64,000 nucleotides of DNA from assembly GCA_910586205.1 (NCBI GenBank), contig CAJUGD010000002.1:62001-126000 (forward strand), in the 5' to 3' direction. The stretch's first letter is position 1. Each line of letters starts with the position of its first letter. The notes under the pieces were generated by a model. That model ran no database searches. It worked only from the letters and a program-made list of their open reading frames with translations, and was not told the DNA's origin. Made by a program: the position numbers and the translations under genes. Source of the stretch: an uncultured Lachnospiraceae bacterium. Its GTDB lineage: Bacteria > Bacillota > Clostridia > Lachnospirales > Lachnospiraceae. Positions 1-8,368 of this stretch are shown in pieces.

Positions 1-570
1 AGGCTTGCCGTTCTCATCGTACTCCACTGTCACCTGGCTCTTTCCGTCAGGACGAAGATAAGGCAAAGTACCGTTTTTACGAACCTCTGTGAGACGAAGA
101 ACCAGCTTATGGGCAAGGGCAATGGGATAAGGCATATATTCCTGGGTCTCATTGCTGGCAAAACCAAACATCATCCCCTGGTCCCCGGCGCCGATAGCAT
201 CCAGCTCTGTATCACTCATCCGATTTTCCTTTGCTTCCAGAGCCTTATCCACGCCCATGGCAATATCCCCGGACTGTTCATCCAGCGCTACGATCACACC
301 GCAGGTATTGCAGTCAAATCCATACTCTGCATTGTCATAGCCGATCTCCCGCACAGTATCCCGCACCACTTTCTGAATATCCACATATCCCTTTGTGGTA
401 ATCTCTCCCATCACCAGCACCAAACCCGTGGTAGTACAAGTCTCACAGGCCACCCGGCTCATGGGATCCTGGGCCATCATAGCATCCAGCACAGCATCAG
501 AAATGGCATCACACATTTTGTCCGGATGTCCCTCTGTCACGGACTCAGACGTAAACAATAATTTCTCCAC
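1..570 (-). CDS. metK: S-adenosylmethionine synthetase, N-terminal part (cut by window edge)
   Basis: MetK makes S-adenosylmethionine from ATP and methionine in the cytoplasm. The 190 residues visible open with the family start ESVTEGHPDK (ATP/methionine-binding His in GHPDK), followed by SDAVLDA, the CNTCGV segment and GAGDQGMMFGFA, which are the diagnostic MetK motifs of the N-terminal and central domains. The reading frame stays open to base 1, so the C-terminal half lies outside the window and this is not a pseudogene. I place the start at a GTG codon (568-570) because AAGGAGG sits 8 nt upstream; no ATG in frame has a site this good. The gene is alone behind a SAM-I riboswitch and a strong promoter, which makes the assignment certain: its own product would switch it off. 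Confidence 0.97.
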   Translation of the reverse strand, partial: MEKLLFTSESVTEGHPDKMCDAISDAVLDAMMAQDPMSRVACETCTTTGLVLVMGEITTKGYVDIQKVVRDTVREIGYDNAEYGFDCNTCGVIVALDEQSGDIAMGVDKALEAKENRMSDTELDAIGAGDQGMMFGFASNETQEYMPYPIALAHKLVLRLTEVRKNGTLPYLRPDGKSQVTVEYDENGKP

Positions 571-641
571 TGAATATTCCTCCTTAGAATCAAATAATGT
601 GTTCACGGATTTCCGGATATCCGAAAATCCAAACAAAAGAA

Positions 642-694
642 AAGCCCGAAGCAATCATACTGCGGACTTGATATATCACAGGCACATCAAATCC
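642..694 (-). terminator. Terminator/antiterminator platform of the metK riboswitch
   Basis: Read on the minus strand, AAGTCCG (663-669) pairs with CGGGCTT (642-648) to form an intrinsic terminator followed by a T-rich tract. An alternative 9-bp pairing joins GGATTTGAT (686-694) to ATCAAGTCC (664-672). It uses up the 5' arm of the terminator and begins inside the 3' arm of riboswitch helix P1. Ligand binding stabilises P1, frees the terminator and stops transcription, the standard OFF logic of SAM-I switches. Confidence 0.85.
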
Positions 695-808
695 TCTTAT
701 TGCTCGATTTCTCGCTCAGGTTGGCACCTTCCGATAACTCCTTTCGGAATCTATTCGGGGTTGCCGTGACTTCACAGATCCTATGTATCTCCATCACTCT
801 GAATAAGG
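694..808 (-). promoter_or_regulatory. SAM-I (S-box) riboswitch aptamer
   Basis: The minus strand between the metK promoter and start carries the S-box signature: an outer helix P1 (CTTATT near 805 with AATAAG near 696), the internal motif CAGAGTGATGGAG, the conserved CGGCAACC block near 761-768, AAGGTGCCAACC near 720-731, and a closing GAGCGA...TCGAGC helix. This is the classic SAM-sensing leader of Firmicute methionine and SAM genes. Its position upstream of metK and the terminator platform that follows support feedback control by SAM. Confidence 0.93.
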
Positions 809-850
809 GATATTACGCACTTTTCTATTGTTATTTTCTGTTACAAACTT

Positions 851-879
851 ATAGTAGCAGATTCTACAGCAAGTGTCAA
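851..879 (-). promoter_or_regulatory. metK promoter
   Basis: Minus-strand -35 TTGACA (874-879) and -10 TACTAT (851-856) are 17 bp apart, an almost ideal vegetative promoter. Transcription would begin near 844, so the whole SAM-I aptamer is included in the leader. Confidence 0.85.
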
Positions 880-918
880 GCCCCTATTATTCCTTTAAAT
901 ATTTTCACAAACAATCAC

Positions 919-3306
919 TTAAAAGTCTTCTTCCCACAGTTGACTTGGGATCCACAGCCAAAATTCTTCCTTTTTTGTCGGATCCTCCACGTCTGAAAGC
1001 ACAATCCAAAGCTCCCCGTTTCCTGTGTTTTCCATCCGGCACTCCTCTCTCCGTCCAGACTCCCCGCCTTTTAAGTATGGCCAGTATTTCTCGGATTCTC
1101 CTATATTTTCCACGGATCCTGCCATAATGCGCTTGTTCTTCCAATCCATCCACAGACAAGCCCCTCCTTCCCTGACCGTGATCAGAGAACCTGGCAGCTC
1201 CCCCACTTTCTCCTCCCCTGTAAAGTTTGCCTTCATGCGCATAAGCGGCTTAGGAAATGCTCCGTCATTAGTCCAGCCTTCATAGTAAAGATAACCGTCC
1301 GCATAACATAGCCCTTCTGCAACCCCGTACTGCACATTCCCTGCCTGACGATCACTTCCATCCATACAAATGCTCACCGGCAAAGGGCGTTTCATACTCA
1401 TCATATCCGCATTTGCAAATCCTTTATAAATCAACCGTTCTTCCGTCACCACTATCTTCTGGCGGTTCCCTTTCTCCATAAACATCAAAGCATCCACCAC
1501 CTGATCCTGATTCTCCCTGCTGCGTGCCAGTTCCATTCTGTCATAGGGAATATTATACCGATTAAAACTCTGAAAATCCGACTTCTCAAATGGCAGGGCT
1601 TCCCTTGGCGTCCTTACATAATAGTCAAATCCATCTCGGGCAAACAGCCAGCGGCTTTCACTGATCTCCCCCTTCGGATTGTTCAGCTCCTTTCCGTCTC
1701 CCACAAACAAAAACACCTGGCTCATTTCCTGTTTTTTAGGATCATAGTATCCATAGTACAGATCAATCAGCCTTCCCTCCCCCTCTCTCTCCGACCATAC
1801 TCCCAGCACAGCTACCTGACTTCCTGCTATTTTAATTGCATCACAGTCCATATTCTGGCTTTTTCTTTCCGATGATGAATCCCTTTCCGCTAAAAACCGG
1901 TCCTCTGCCAAAACCCTGTCTGCGATCTGGCTGATTCCCTGTCCCATCTGCTCCCCCATGTTCTTATCCGAAATAAACATCTTCTGAATCCAGCGGCCAT
2001 CCTCCCCCTTTTCAAAAGAAAACAATCCAAAATCCCCATGGAAAATCAGGCTATGCTCCGATGCAAAATCCAAATACACCTTAGAAACAATGCTTTTATT
2101 CTCCTGTCCGCTCTGTTCCTGCCCGGCTCTTTCTTCCTGAACAGCCGGTCCCCCCATTGCTCCCGCAATTCTCACAGAAGACAGCCACTCAGAATCCGGT
2201 CTTTCGCTCTGCCAAGCCGTATTATCCTCCCCTGTCTTACCCGCCACAAAAACACTCACCGGTCCATCCGCTCCTCCGATGATCGATATAGAATCCCCCT
2301 CCTGAACTTCTTCATCCTCAGCTATCTGCCTTTGTGGATTCGTCATCAGCCCCACGCCTGCTGCAGCCAGCAAGATTACTGCTGCTGCCGTCAAAGCTGC
2401 TCCCGGCTTATGGTAACAGAGAATATTCTGAATCCTCCGGCAGATAGAATGTTTTCCAAATGCAGGAGGCAGCCAAAGTCCGCTCCTTTTCTCCATCTCT
2501 GACAGAAGAACTTGGGAATAAGCCTTTCTCTTATCCGTTCCAATACCTTTCAGCACCTTCTCGTCACAGGACATCTCCATGTCCTGGCACATGGTCCAAA
2601 ATCCAATCCAGGCGAAAGGATTAAACCAATGAATCGTTGCCGCCAAAATCCCCAGCAGCTTCACAACATAATCCTTTCTGCGTACATGAATGCTCTCATG
2701 GCGCAGAACATATTCTCGATTCTCCTCCAAAAGCCCTGACGGCAGATAAATCACCGGACGGATTATCCCCAATACAAAAGCCCCGTCTATCTGATCCGTC
2801 TCTCTCACCAGAATCCTTCTCTTATTCCTTTCATCTGACTGTACCCCTTCATCTTCTGCCTGTATTGCCGTTTTCAATCTTCTGCGAAGCCTTAAAAGCT
2901 GTGTCAGATTATATCCTGAACATACTGCCATTCCGGCAGTCCACAGGACAAATCCTGCCCCCAGCCACACTTGAATCGGATTTATGGAATTTCCCGGATT
3001 TCTCGCTGCCAGGTTCTCCCCTGTCACCTGGTTCACGGCCCGGTCTACCCATATCACCCCTGTCTCAATTCTCGGTTCCTGCCAGTACACAATCTCCTGG
3101 CTCACAGGCTCCGGGTTCACCGGAAACAAAGAAAAAGGCGACGGAATCGATACCGGACATAAAAAGCGGAAAAGCACAATCAGCCACAGACCATAAGAAT
3201 ATCCCTTTGGCAGACGCCTCAGAAAAATCCGCAGAAGCAGTACCAGCAGCACGGTACATCCTCCTGCAAAGCTCATATTCAAAAGCTGAATCATAATTTT
3301 GTCCAT
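919..3306 (-). CDS. BlaR1/MecR1-type M56 membrane metallopeptidase with a non-penicillin-binding sensor
   Basis: This 795-residue protein has several N-terminal membrane spans (about 8-27, 38-58, 112-132), a cytoplasmic zinc-peptidase domain with HESIH at 203-207 followed by the family sequence WFNPFAWI and the downstream acidic CDEK (247-250), and another span near 303-322. That is the BlaR1/MecR1 (M56) sensor-protease plan. The extracellular part (about 325-795) does not show the SxxK and KTG motifs of a beta-lactam sensor and I do not recognise its fold; it looks beta-rich. A short GGADGP motif (344-349) lies just outside the last membrane span. The start codon overlaps the stop of the BlaI-type repressor by one base (TAATG), so the two are translationally coupled. 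Known biology: ligand-activated M56 proteases cut or inactivate the BlaI repressor. The ligand here is unknown. Confidence 0.85.
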   Translation of the reverse strand: MDKIMIQLLNMSFAGGCTVLLVLLLRIFLRRLPKGYSYGLWLIVLFRFLCPVSIPSPFSLFPVNPEPVSQEIVYWQEPRIETGVIWVDRAVNQVTGENLAARNPGNSINPIQVWLGAGFVLWTAGMAVCSGYNLTQLLRLRRRLKTAIQAEDEGVQSDERNKRRILVRETDQIDGAFVLGIIRPVIYLPSGLLEENREYVLRHESIHVRRKDYVVKLLGILAATIHWFNPFAWIGFWTMCQDMEMSCDEKVLKGIGTDKRKAYSQVLLSEMEKRSGLWLPPAFGKHSICRRIQNILCYHKPGAALTAAAVILLAAAGVGLMTNPQRQIAEDEEVQEGDSISIIGGADGPVSVFVAGKTGEDNTAWQSERPDSEWLSSVRIAGAMGGPAVQEERAGQEQSGQENKSIVSKVYLDFASEHSLIFHGDFGLFSFEKGEDGRWIQKMFISDKNMGEQMGQGISQIADRVLAEDRFLAERDSSSERKSQNMDCDAIKIAGSQVAVLGVWSEREGEGRLIDLYYGYYDPKKQEMSQVFLFVGDGKELNNPKGEISESRWLFARDGFDYYVRTPREALPFEKSDFQSFNRYNIPYDRMELARSRENQDQVVDALMFMEKGNRQKIVVTEERLIYKGFANADMMSMKRPLPVSICMDGSDRQAGNVQYGVAEGLCYADGYLYYEGWTNDGAFPKPLMRMKANFTGEEKVGELPGSLITVREGGACLWMDWKNKRIMAGSVENIGESEKYWPYLKGGESGRREECRMENTGNGELWIVLSDVEDPTKKEEFWLWIPSQLWEEDF

Positions 3307-3680
3307 TATTCCACCGCCTTTTCAATCATTTCCCGAATCTCACATGCCTCCTCCTTTGTCAGCTTTCTTCCTGTCAAAAATGCTGTCACAAATGCAGGCA
3401 GAGAACCTCCAAAACTCTTATCCACCACAGCCTCACTCTCTTTTCTCTGAATCTGATCCCGCTTTACCAATGCTGTCACCACCGCATTCTCATTTTTTAT
3501 ATATCCATGGTCTGAAAGCTTCTTTAACATTGTATAGCAGGTAGACTTTTTCCATCCCAGTGCCTTAAGGCAGATTCCTGCCAGCTCCATAGATCGCACC
3601 GGCTCATTCTCCCATATCAGATCCATCAATCGATATTCCCCGTCAAACAGCCTCCGATCTTCTGGTCTCTTATCTTCCAT
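3306..3680 (-). CDS. BlaI/MecI-family winged-helix repressor
   Basis: The 124-residue protein has the winged-helix layout of BlaI/MecI: LMDLIWENEPVRSMEL at the start, a recognition region around KKSTCYTMLKKLSDHGY, and a C-terminal dimer helix region (LTKEEACEIREMIEKA). I start it at the ATG of MEDKRPED because GGAGG lies 6 nt upstream; the longer frame has no ribosome site. It is the first gene of a two-gene unit with the M56 sensor. The promoter upstream contains a 16-bp palindrome, so autorepression that is relieved by the sensor is the likely circuit. BlaI-type repressors of Clostridia often control wall-stress genes other than beta-lactamases, and no beta-lactamase is present here. Confidence 0.9.
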   Translation of the reverse strand: MEDKRPEDRRLFDGEYRLMDLIWENEPVRSMELAGICLKALGWKKSTCYTMLKKLSDHGYIKNENAVVTALVKRDQIQRKESEAVVDKSFGGSLPAFVTAFLTGRKLTKEEACEIREMIEKAVE

Positions 3681-3798
3681 AATTTTCCTCCATTCTGTGA
3701 TCTTCTTCACTATGTAAGTCACTCTTATATACCTGATGTCCTTTTATCTGCGGCAGCCGCCCTTCCCCGTCAGGTCTATTTCAATAGTCCTTATATAA

Positions 3799-3827
3799 AG
3801 TCTACTACACTAGACCTCATATGTCAA
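3799..3827 (-). promoter_or_regulatory. Promoter with BlaI-type palindromic operator
   Basis: Minus-strand -35 TTGACA (3822-3827) is 17 bp from a weaker -10 TAGACT (3799-3804). The spacer and -10 are covered by the palindrome at 3800-3815, half-sites GTCTA and TAGAC with a 6-bp centre. BlaI/MecI operators are short palindromes of this size rich in TAC/GTA, so this is the probable autoregulatory operator. Confidence 0.7.
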
Positions 3828-3846
3828 TCCCTGTAAATATAACAAA

Positions 3847-3870
3847 GCGGAGAGAATTTCTTCTCTCCGC
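3847..3870 (-). terminator. Intrinsic terminator after the wall-repeat protein
   Basis: A perfect 10-bp stem (GCGGAGAGAA with TTCTCTCCGC, 4-nt loop) is followed on the minus strand by a T-rich tail (TTTGTTATATTT). It lies 42 bp after the stop of the upstream gene and before the blaI-like promoter. Confidence 0.8.
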
Positions 3871-3911
3871 CATAAATCACTTTCTTTTATTATTCAACTC
3901 GTTTCTGTCTT

Positions 3912-4940
3912 CTACTGAATCCAGACACCGTTGGCATCCACCCGGAATCCATCCGGTGTTGTGGTGTTAACCATCATGGCTCCCTGATTTGACCCCTCTC
4001 TGGGATCACAGTAATACCACTTCCCATCGCCGGCCTGAATCCAGCCTGTGCGCATATAACCTGCCGCATCAAAGCAATACCATACGTTCTTAATGCTCAG
4101 CCAGCCGTTCTGCGGATAGGAACCATTGGAATACTCATACCACCAGCCCACATTGTTCCGCTTCCACACACCCTCGTTTGATGAAGCTCCCGGAGCATTG
4201 GATGTGCCGCTGTTTTGATTTCCTGAGGAATAGCTGCCGTTCTTAAAATCTTCTGCCATGTCCTCATCCACATACATACTGTCTGACTCGTACCATTCGC
4301 CCTTTTTGGAATTGCTGTTAACTGCGCGGACCTTGAAATAGTAGTCGCCTTCTCTTGTTATACTTTTGCTGAAATCATAATATTCATTGCTTGTAGTAAC
4401 GGTAGAGCCTACAGATTTGTCTTCGCGGTATAGGCGCACCTGATAGCTTTTCGCCCCTGCGGTACTCTCCCATCTGGCTACGGGAATATCTTCGCCTTCC
4501 CACTCTACGGCATCCACCTCTAAGCTGCCTTCCAAAGCCCCCAGCTTTATTGTCACTACCAAAGTAGACTTGTTGTCCCTGCGGCTGGAAGTCACATAAG
4601 TAGCTTTATCCCCTTTCAGCTTCACCTTGGATTTGCTCATGGAGTCAAAATAATAATCCTCCTCTGCCTCCAGGGTAATCTCCACCCTTGGCTCATCGCC
4701 GCTGATCCACTCGCCTTCGTCATTCTTAACGGTCACATCGTCCAGACTGTAGCCCGTTCCGGAATCAATAGACACATTTACATCACTTCCGTCTTTACCT
4801 GCCTCAATCAGTGATTCTACATTAAGCGAAACCTGACTGATCTTTGTCCGTTCCTCTGCTGCCAGCGCATTCCCTGTCAGCGCCATAGCCAGCAACCCTG
4901 TACCCAGCGCTGCCGCCAATCCTTTTCTCCACTTTTTCAT
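3912..4940 (-). CDS. Secreted protein with C-terminal cell-wall/glucan-binding repeats
   Basis: The 342-residue product begins with a Sec signal peptide (KKWRKGL, a hydrophobic core, and a probable cut after NALA near 27). The middle (about 30-235) is rich in beta strands and includes a fibronectin-like segment around YQVRLYREDK and YYFKVRAVN. A Ser/Gly/Asn linker leads to the C-terminal 85 residues, which carry aromatic repeats such as GWWYEYSNG, NGWLSIKNVWYCFDAAGYM and TGWIQAGDGKWYYCD. These are the choline/glucan-binding (CW_binding_1) type repeats that hold proteins on the wall. AAAGGAGG precedes the start. It appears to be a single-gene unit; the stem-loop at 3847-3870 ends it. The function beyond wall attachment is not visible. 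Confidence 0.8.
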   Translation of the reverse strand: MKKWRKGLAAALGTGLLAMALTGNALAAEERTKISQVSLNVESLIEAGKDGSDVNVSIDSGTGYSLDDVTVKNDEGEWISGDEPRVEITLEAEEDYYFDSMSKSKVKLKGDKATYVTSSRRDNKSTLVVTIKLGALEGSLEVDAVEWEGEDIPVARWESTAGAKSYQVRLYREDKSVGSTVTTSNEYYDFSKSITREGDYYFKVRAVNSNSKKGEWYESDSMYVDEDMAEDFKNGSYSSGNQNSGTSNAPGASSNEGVWKRNNVGWWYEYSNGSYPQNGWLSIKNVWYCFDAAGYMRTGWIQAGDGKWYYCDPREGSNQGAMMVNTTTPDGFRVDANGVWIQ

Positions 4941-5105
4941 TTTTCTTCCTCCTTTACACCTTTTATCTCTTAAACTGTCTTGCCCTTAATGGACAAGAGA
5001 ATGGTTAAACAATAACCCTACTATCATAATATCCGGAAGAAATGTACAAATTGTGAAAAGAAAATAACGATTCATAGTCAAAAATCCTACAAAACCCTTA
5101 CTGCC

Positions 5106-6398
5106 TTACCCTGTCTTTAATCTGAATTTATTGGCCTTTTTCTCTGAATCCACAATCTCAATAGCTGCTCCCAGCTTCTGCAGCTTTTCTTCAAAACATT
5201 CATATCCTCTCTGGATATATCCGATCTCGTCTACCACCGTAAAGCCGTCTGCTGCCAATCCAGCCAGTACCAGCGCCGCTCCGGCCCGCAAATCCGGAGA
5301 TTCTACCTGTGCTCCGGTAAAACCCTTGACACCGTCAATCACAGCCACATTACCCTCTACCTTAATATTGCCTCCCATGCGGGTCAGCTCATCCACATAT
5401 TTAAACCGGTTTTCAAAAATACTCTCTGTAATCATACTGGTTCCTGTGGTTAAAGCCAGGGTCACTGCCATCTGAGGCTGCATGTCCGTAGGAAATCCCG
5501 GATAAGGAAGGGTCTTAATGTTGGTAGAGTGCTGCCTGGGCCTGCCCACCACACGCACCTCGTCATCCCCCTCAATAACCTCACAGCCGATCTCCAAAAG
5601 CTTGGCCGATATAGCCTCCAAATGCTTTGGTATCACATTCTTTACCGTCACATCTCCCCGGGTCACTGCTGCGCCGCACATAAAGGTACCTGCTTCTATC
5701 TGATCCGGAATAATCGAGTACTCGCTTCCATGGAACTTCCTCACTCCGCGGATGCGGATAATATCTGTGCCGGCCCCTTTAATGTTGGCTCCCATACTGT
5801 TTAAGAAATTGGCCACATCCACCACATGAGGCTCTTTCGCCGCATTCTCCAGAATCGTCAGTCCTTCTGCAAGAGCCGCTGCCATCATAATATTGATCGT
5901 AGCTCCTACTGACACCACATCCAGATAGACATGTCCTCCTACCAGATCAATGGCATGAGCCAATACAGCGCCTCTCTCAATCTCAATCTTTGCTCCCAGT
6001 GCCCGAAATCCCTTTAAATGCTGGTCAATGGGCCTGCTGCCAATATTGCATCCACCAGGCAGCGGAACTTCAGCGCTTTTATATTTTCCAAGTAACGCCC
6101 CAATAAAATAATAAGAGGCCCGAATCTTCCGTATATAATCATCATCTACTGACACTTCATGAATCGTTGAGGCATTGATCCTAACCTTATGACGCTCCAG
6201 CCGCTCTACCCGGGCGCCAATCTCCTCAATCGCCTCCAACATTACATTAATGTCCCGCACATCCGGCAGGTTCTCAATCACTACATTCTCATCCGTCATG
6301 ATAGAAGCCGCAAGAATCCCCAATGCAGCATTCTTCGCACCACTAATCTGAACTTCTCCTACCAGCGGATTGCCGCCCTTCATAATATACTGATTCAT
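5106..6398 (-). CDS. murA: UDP-N-acetylglucosamine 1-carboxyvinyltransferase
   Basis: MurA adds enolpyruvate from PEP to UDP-GlcNAc, the first committed step of peptidoglycan synthesis, in the cytoplasm. The 430 residues match the family length. Visible motifs are SGAKNAAL with the substrate Lys (K22), the catalytic loop PLPGGCNIGSRPID with Cys117 (the fosfomycin target), and the C-terminal TDMQPQMA and ADLRAG-like segments that close the inside-out alpha/beta barrel. A ribosome site AGAGGTG lies 4-5 nt before the ATG. A TTTACA-16-TATAAT promoter precedes it and the tRNA gene upstream has its own terminator, so murA is probably transcribed alone. Confidence 0.96.
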   Translation of the reverse strand: MNQYIMKGGNPLVGEVQISGAKNAALGILAASIMTDENVVIENLPDVRDINVMLEAIEEIGARVERLERHKVRINASTIHEVSVDDDYIRKIRASYYFIGALLGKYKSAEVPLPGGCNIGSRPIDQHLKGFRALGAKIEIERGAVLAHAIDLVGGHVYLDVVSVGATINIMMAAALAEGLTILENAAKEPHVVDVANFLNSMGANIKGAGTDIIRIRGVRKFHGSEYSIIPDQIEAGTFMCGAAVTRGDVTVKNVIPKHLEAISAKLLEIGCEVIEGDDEVRVVGRPRQHSTNIKTLPYPGFPTDMQPQMAVTLALTTGTSMITESIFENRFKYVDELTRMGGNIKVEGNVAVIDGVKGFTGAQVESPDLRAGAALVLAGLAADGFTVVDEIGYIQRGYECFEEKLQKLGAAIEIVDSEKKANKFRLKTG

Positions 6399-6506
6399 AT
6401 TACACCTCTGTCGCTATTTAAATTCAACCATTTTCCGCTTCAAGACCCTTACTGTAACATAAAATCATTACAAATATATTAAAAATTAATATAGGACTTG
6501 TTAATG

Positions 6507-6534
6507 ATTATACCACATAATTAAGATTTGTAAA
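6507..6534 (-). promoter_or_regulatory. murA promoter
   Basis: Minus-strand -35 TTTACA (6529-6534) and -10 TATAAT (6507-6512) with a 16-bp spacer. The leader to the murA ATG is about 100 nt and AT-rich; I see no riboswitch in it. Confidence 0.75.
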
Positions 6535-6617
6535 GGGCTGGAAAATTTTCAGAATTTTTCATCTGGTTTTACACCCTATAGATCCACTTTTAGGCAGACA
6601 AAAATAACTGTAAAATG

Positions 6618-6651
6618 CAAAAAAAGAGCCTTCTATCTACCAGAAGACTCT
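6618..6651 (-). terminator. Terminator of the tRNA-Gln gene
   Basis: A 10-bp stem (AGAGTCTTCT with AGAAGGCTCT, 7-nt loop) is followed by seven T residues on the minus strand, a few bases beyond the tRNA 3' end. Confidence 0.88.
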
Positions 6652-6656
6652 CTGCG

Positions 6657-6728
6657 CTGGGCTACAAGGATTCGAACCTTGAAATGACGGAGTCAGAGTC
6701 CGTTGCCTTACCGTTTGGCGATAGCCCA
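6657..6728 (-). tRNA. tRNA-Gln (anticodon CUG)
   Basis: The minus strand folds into a complete 72-nt cloverleaf: acceptor TGGGCTA with TAGCCCA and discriminator G, a D arm with CCAAACGGTAAGG, an anticodon stem ACGGA/TCCGT around the loop CTCTGAC, and a T arm with GGTTCGAATCC. The anticodon CTG reads CAG. The 3' CCA is not encoded. The U-A first pair of the acceptor stem and the body sequence are typical of bacterial tRNA-Gln. It is a single-gene unit with its own promoter and terminator. Confidence 0.95.
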
Positions 6729-6745
6729 TTGCTGCAACGATGATT

Positions 6746-6774
6746 ATTATAACGGATAGTCCCCAATTCGTCAA
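6746..6774 (-). promoter_or_regulatory. tRNA-Gln promoter
   Basis: Minus-strand -35 TTGACG (6769-6774), 17-bp spacer, -10 TATAAT (6746-6751). The tRNA 5' end is 18 bp beyond the -10 box. Confidence 0.85.
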
Positions 6775-6842
6775 GCCCTTTTTTCATATATTTTCAAATT
6801 TTTTCAAAATTCCTCAAACAGTCCCTGTTTACCCGTTCCGAT

Positions 6843-8360
6843 TCACGAAGATTCTTCTTTTGAATCTTTCAAATCCTCAGAAGAAGGTTCTGTCCGGCTC
6901 TCAATTTCTTCCTCTGTTTTCACGGTTTCCGAAACCGTAGTCTCGGTTTCTGTGGGTTTTCTGTCATCAGCATCCGTCTCCCGGCTGCTGCTTTCTTCCG
7001 TCTCCTCGCTTTCTTCTGTCTCCTCCCTTTCTTCCGTCTCCTCCGGCTGAGTATCCTCCTCATCGAGAATCTCTGACGCAATCTCCGGCACCTCAAAGTA
7101 TCCTTTAACCGTAACGGCCGTATCGCTTCCGGCCGGGCACAAACCGCCCAGCACAAATGTATATTCTTTCTCTCCCTCCAAACCGTCTACCTCTATGAAA
7201 CAGTCATTTCGGGAAGAATCCGACACCATGGCAGCATAGGAATTGCCGTCCCTGTCGCGCACCACTACAGACGGTGTGTTCCACTTGACTCGTTCCAGAA
7301 AACACACATAGATCATGCCTTCCTCATAGTCCACATAATCGATCTCTACCGTATCCTCCTCCGGCTGTTCTTCCTGCGCCTCGGTGGCAGGCGCTGTTGC
7401 AAGCGGCGCTGTAGTCGTCTCCTCCGCTGTCGTTGTCTCCGTCTCCTCTGCCGCAGTCTCACTGCTCTCCGTCGCTGTGACCGTCTCCTCCACAGAGGCA
7501 GTTTCTTCTGATGTCTCCGGCTTTTGTGAAGTTTCCTCTGTTGTCTCCGGATCCTCCGCCTGATCTGCCAATTCTCCTAACGCATAAGAACTTTCTGCAA
7601 TCCTGCCTGCAATTTCTTCCATGCTCATGGAAGAAAGAGCTTCCATATCCTCCATGGTAAGACCCTGATTCTGATCAATCAGCTCCTTTAAAAAGTAAGC
7701 CTTCCCATAGGAAATATTATACTGACGGGCAATGGCGTCTATCTCCTCATCTTCAATTACCTGCTGGTCATAAACCACTGCCTCCACCTGGTTTTCTTTT
7801 AAGACATGCTCAATGTCTCCCACCACGCTGGAACGCAGCTCTCTGGCCTTGCGGACACTGTCATTGCTCACGGTCACTAAAATCGCATTGTCCAAATCAT
7901 CCAGATAACCATGAGTCACCATGGCGCCCACCACGGCATTGACCGCCACATTCAGATCCACGCCCTCTAAATCCATACCGTCAATAATGCTGACAGCATC
8001 CTCATTTAAGGCCCTGACCTTTAACACCCGTCCGTTTCGGTTAATGGAAAGCTCTACGCTGGGGTTCACATCAATGCCGATCACGGACTCCACCCGCCTG
8101 TTTTCCATATGGTAATAAAAAGACCCGCCGCCGATAAACACCAGACACACACATGCTGCCGCTGCCGCTGCAAGCCTGCGCATACGCCGCTGAAGCCGTA
8201 AAAGCATCACCTGATTCTGCTGTTCCTGCCCGGATACCTTTATCTGAGGCACAGAAAAATCAATCTGCTCCAATATATTGGGAGTAAGCGTATCCACGGC
8301 TGACTTTAAGTGCTTTTCAATCTGTCTTGTATTCAGTTGTCCTAAGCCAGAACCCTGCAT
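6843..8360 (-). CDS. RsgI-like transmembrane anti-sigma factor
   Basis: The protein (about 505 residues) has a cytoplasmic N-terminal part of about 60 residues, one membrane span (about 63-83), and an extracellular segment starting with SVIGIDVNPSVELSIN and NEDA, the hallmark of the RsgI N-terminal extracellular domain. In that family the Asn-Pro bond of the DVNPS motif (about N99-P100 here) is reported to be an autoproteolysis site used in signalling. After it come a helical region to about 265, an acidic Thr/Glu-rich linker (about 270-340), a beta-sandwich-like domain (about 345-430), and a second acidic Glu/Thr tail. It directly follows an ECF sigma gene, overlapping if the GTG at 8372 is used; I prefer the ATG at 8360, 11 nt after GAGAGGAG. 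It should hold the sigma factor inactive and release it on an outside signal. The C-terminal sensor is not a recognisable carbohydrate-binding module. Confidence 0.82.
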   Translation of the reverse strand: MQGSGLGQLNTRQIEKHLKSAVDTLTPNILEQIDFSVPQIKVSGQEQQNQVMLLRLQRRMRRLAAAAAACVCLVFIGGGSFYYHMENRRVESVIGIDVNPSVELSINRNGRVLKVRALNEDAVSIIDGMDLEGVDLNVAVNAVVGAMVTHGYLDDLDNAILVTVSNDSVRKARELRSSVVGDIEHVLKENQVEAVVYDQQVIEDEEIDAIARQYNISYGKAYFLKELIDQNQGLTMEDMEALSSMSMEEIAGRIAESSYALGELADQAEDPETTEETSQKPETSEETASVEETVTATESSETAAEETETTTAEETTTAPLATAPATEAQEEQPEEDTVEIDYVDYEEGMIYVCFLERVKWNTPSVVVRDRDGNSYAAMVSDSSRNDCFIEVDGLEGEKEYTFVLGGLCPAGSDTAVTVKGYFEVPEIASEILDEEDTQPEETEEREETEESEETEESSSRETDADDRKPTETETTVSETVKTEEEIESRTEPSSEDLKDSKEESS

Positions 8361-8368
8361 AACACGGC

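Noticed and set aside
1..570. metK as a truncated pseudogene
   Set aside because: The frame is open to base 1; the loss is due to the window edge.
3306..3722. Longer start for the BlaI-type repressor
   Set aside because: GGAGG lies just before the internal ATG at 3680 and none precedes the longer start.
6657..6728. tRNA-Gln with the common UUG anticodon
   Set aside because: The loop reads CTCTGAC, so the anticodon is CUG; the tRNA identity Gln stays the same.
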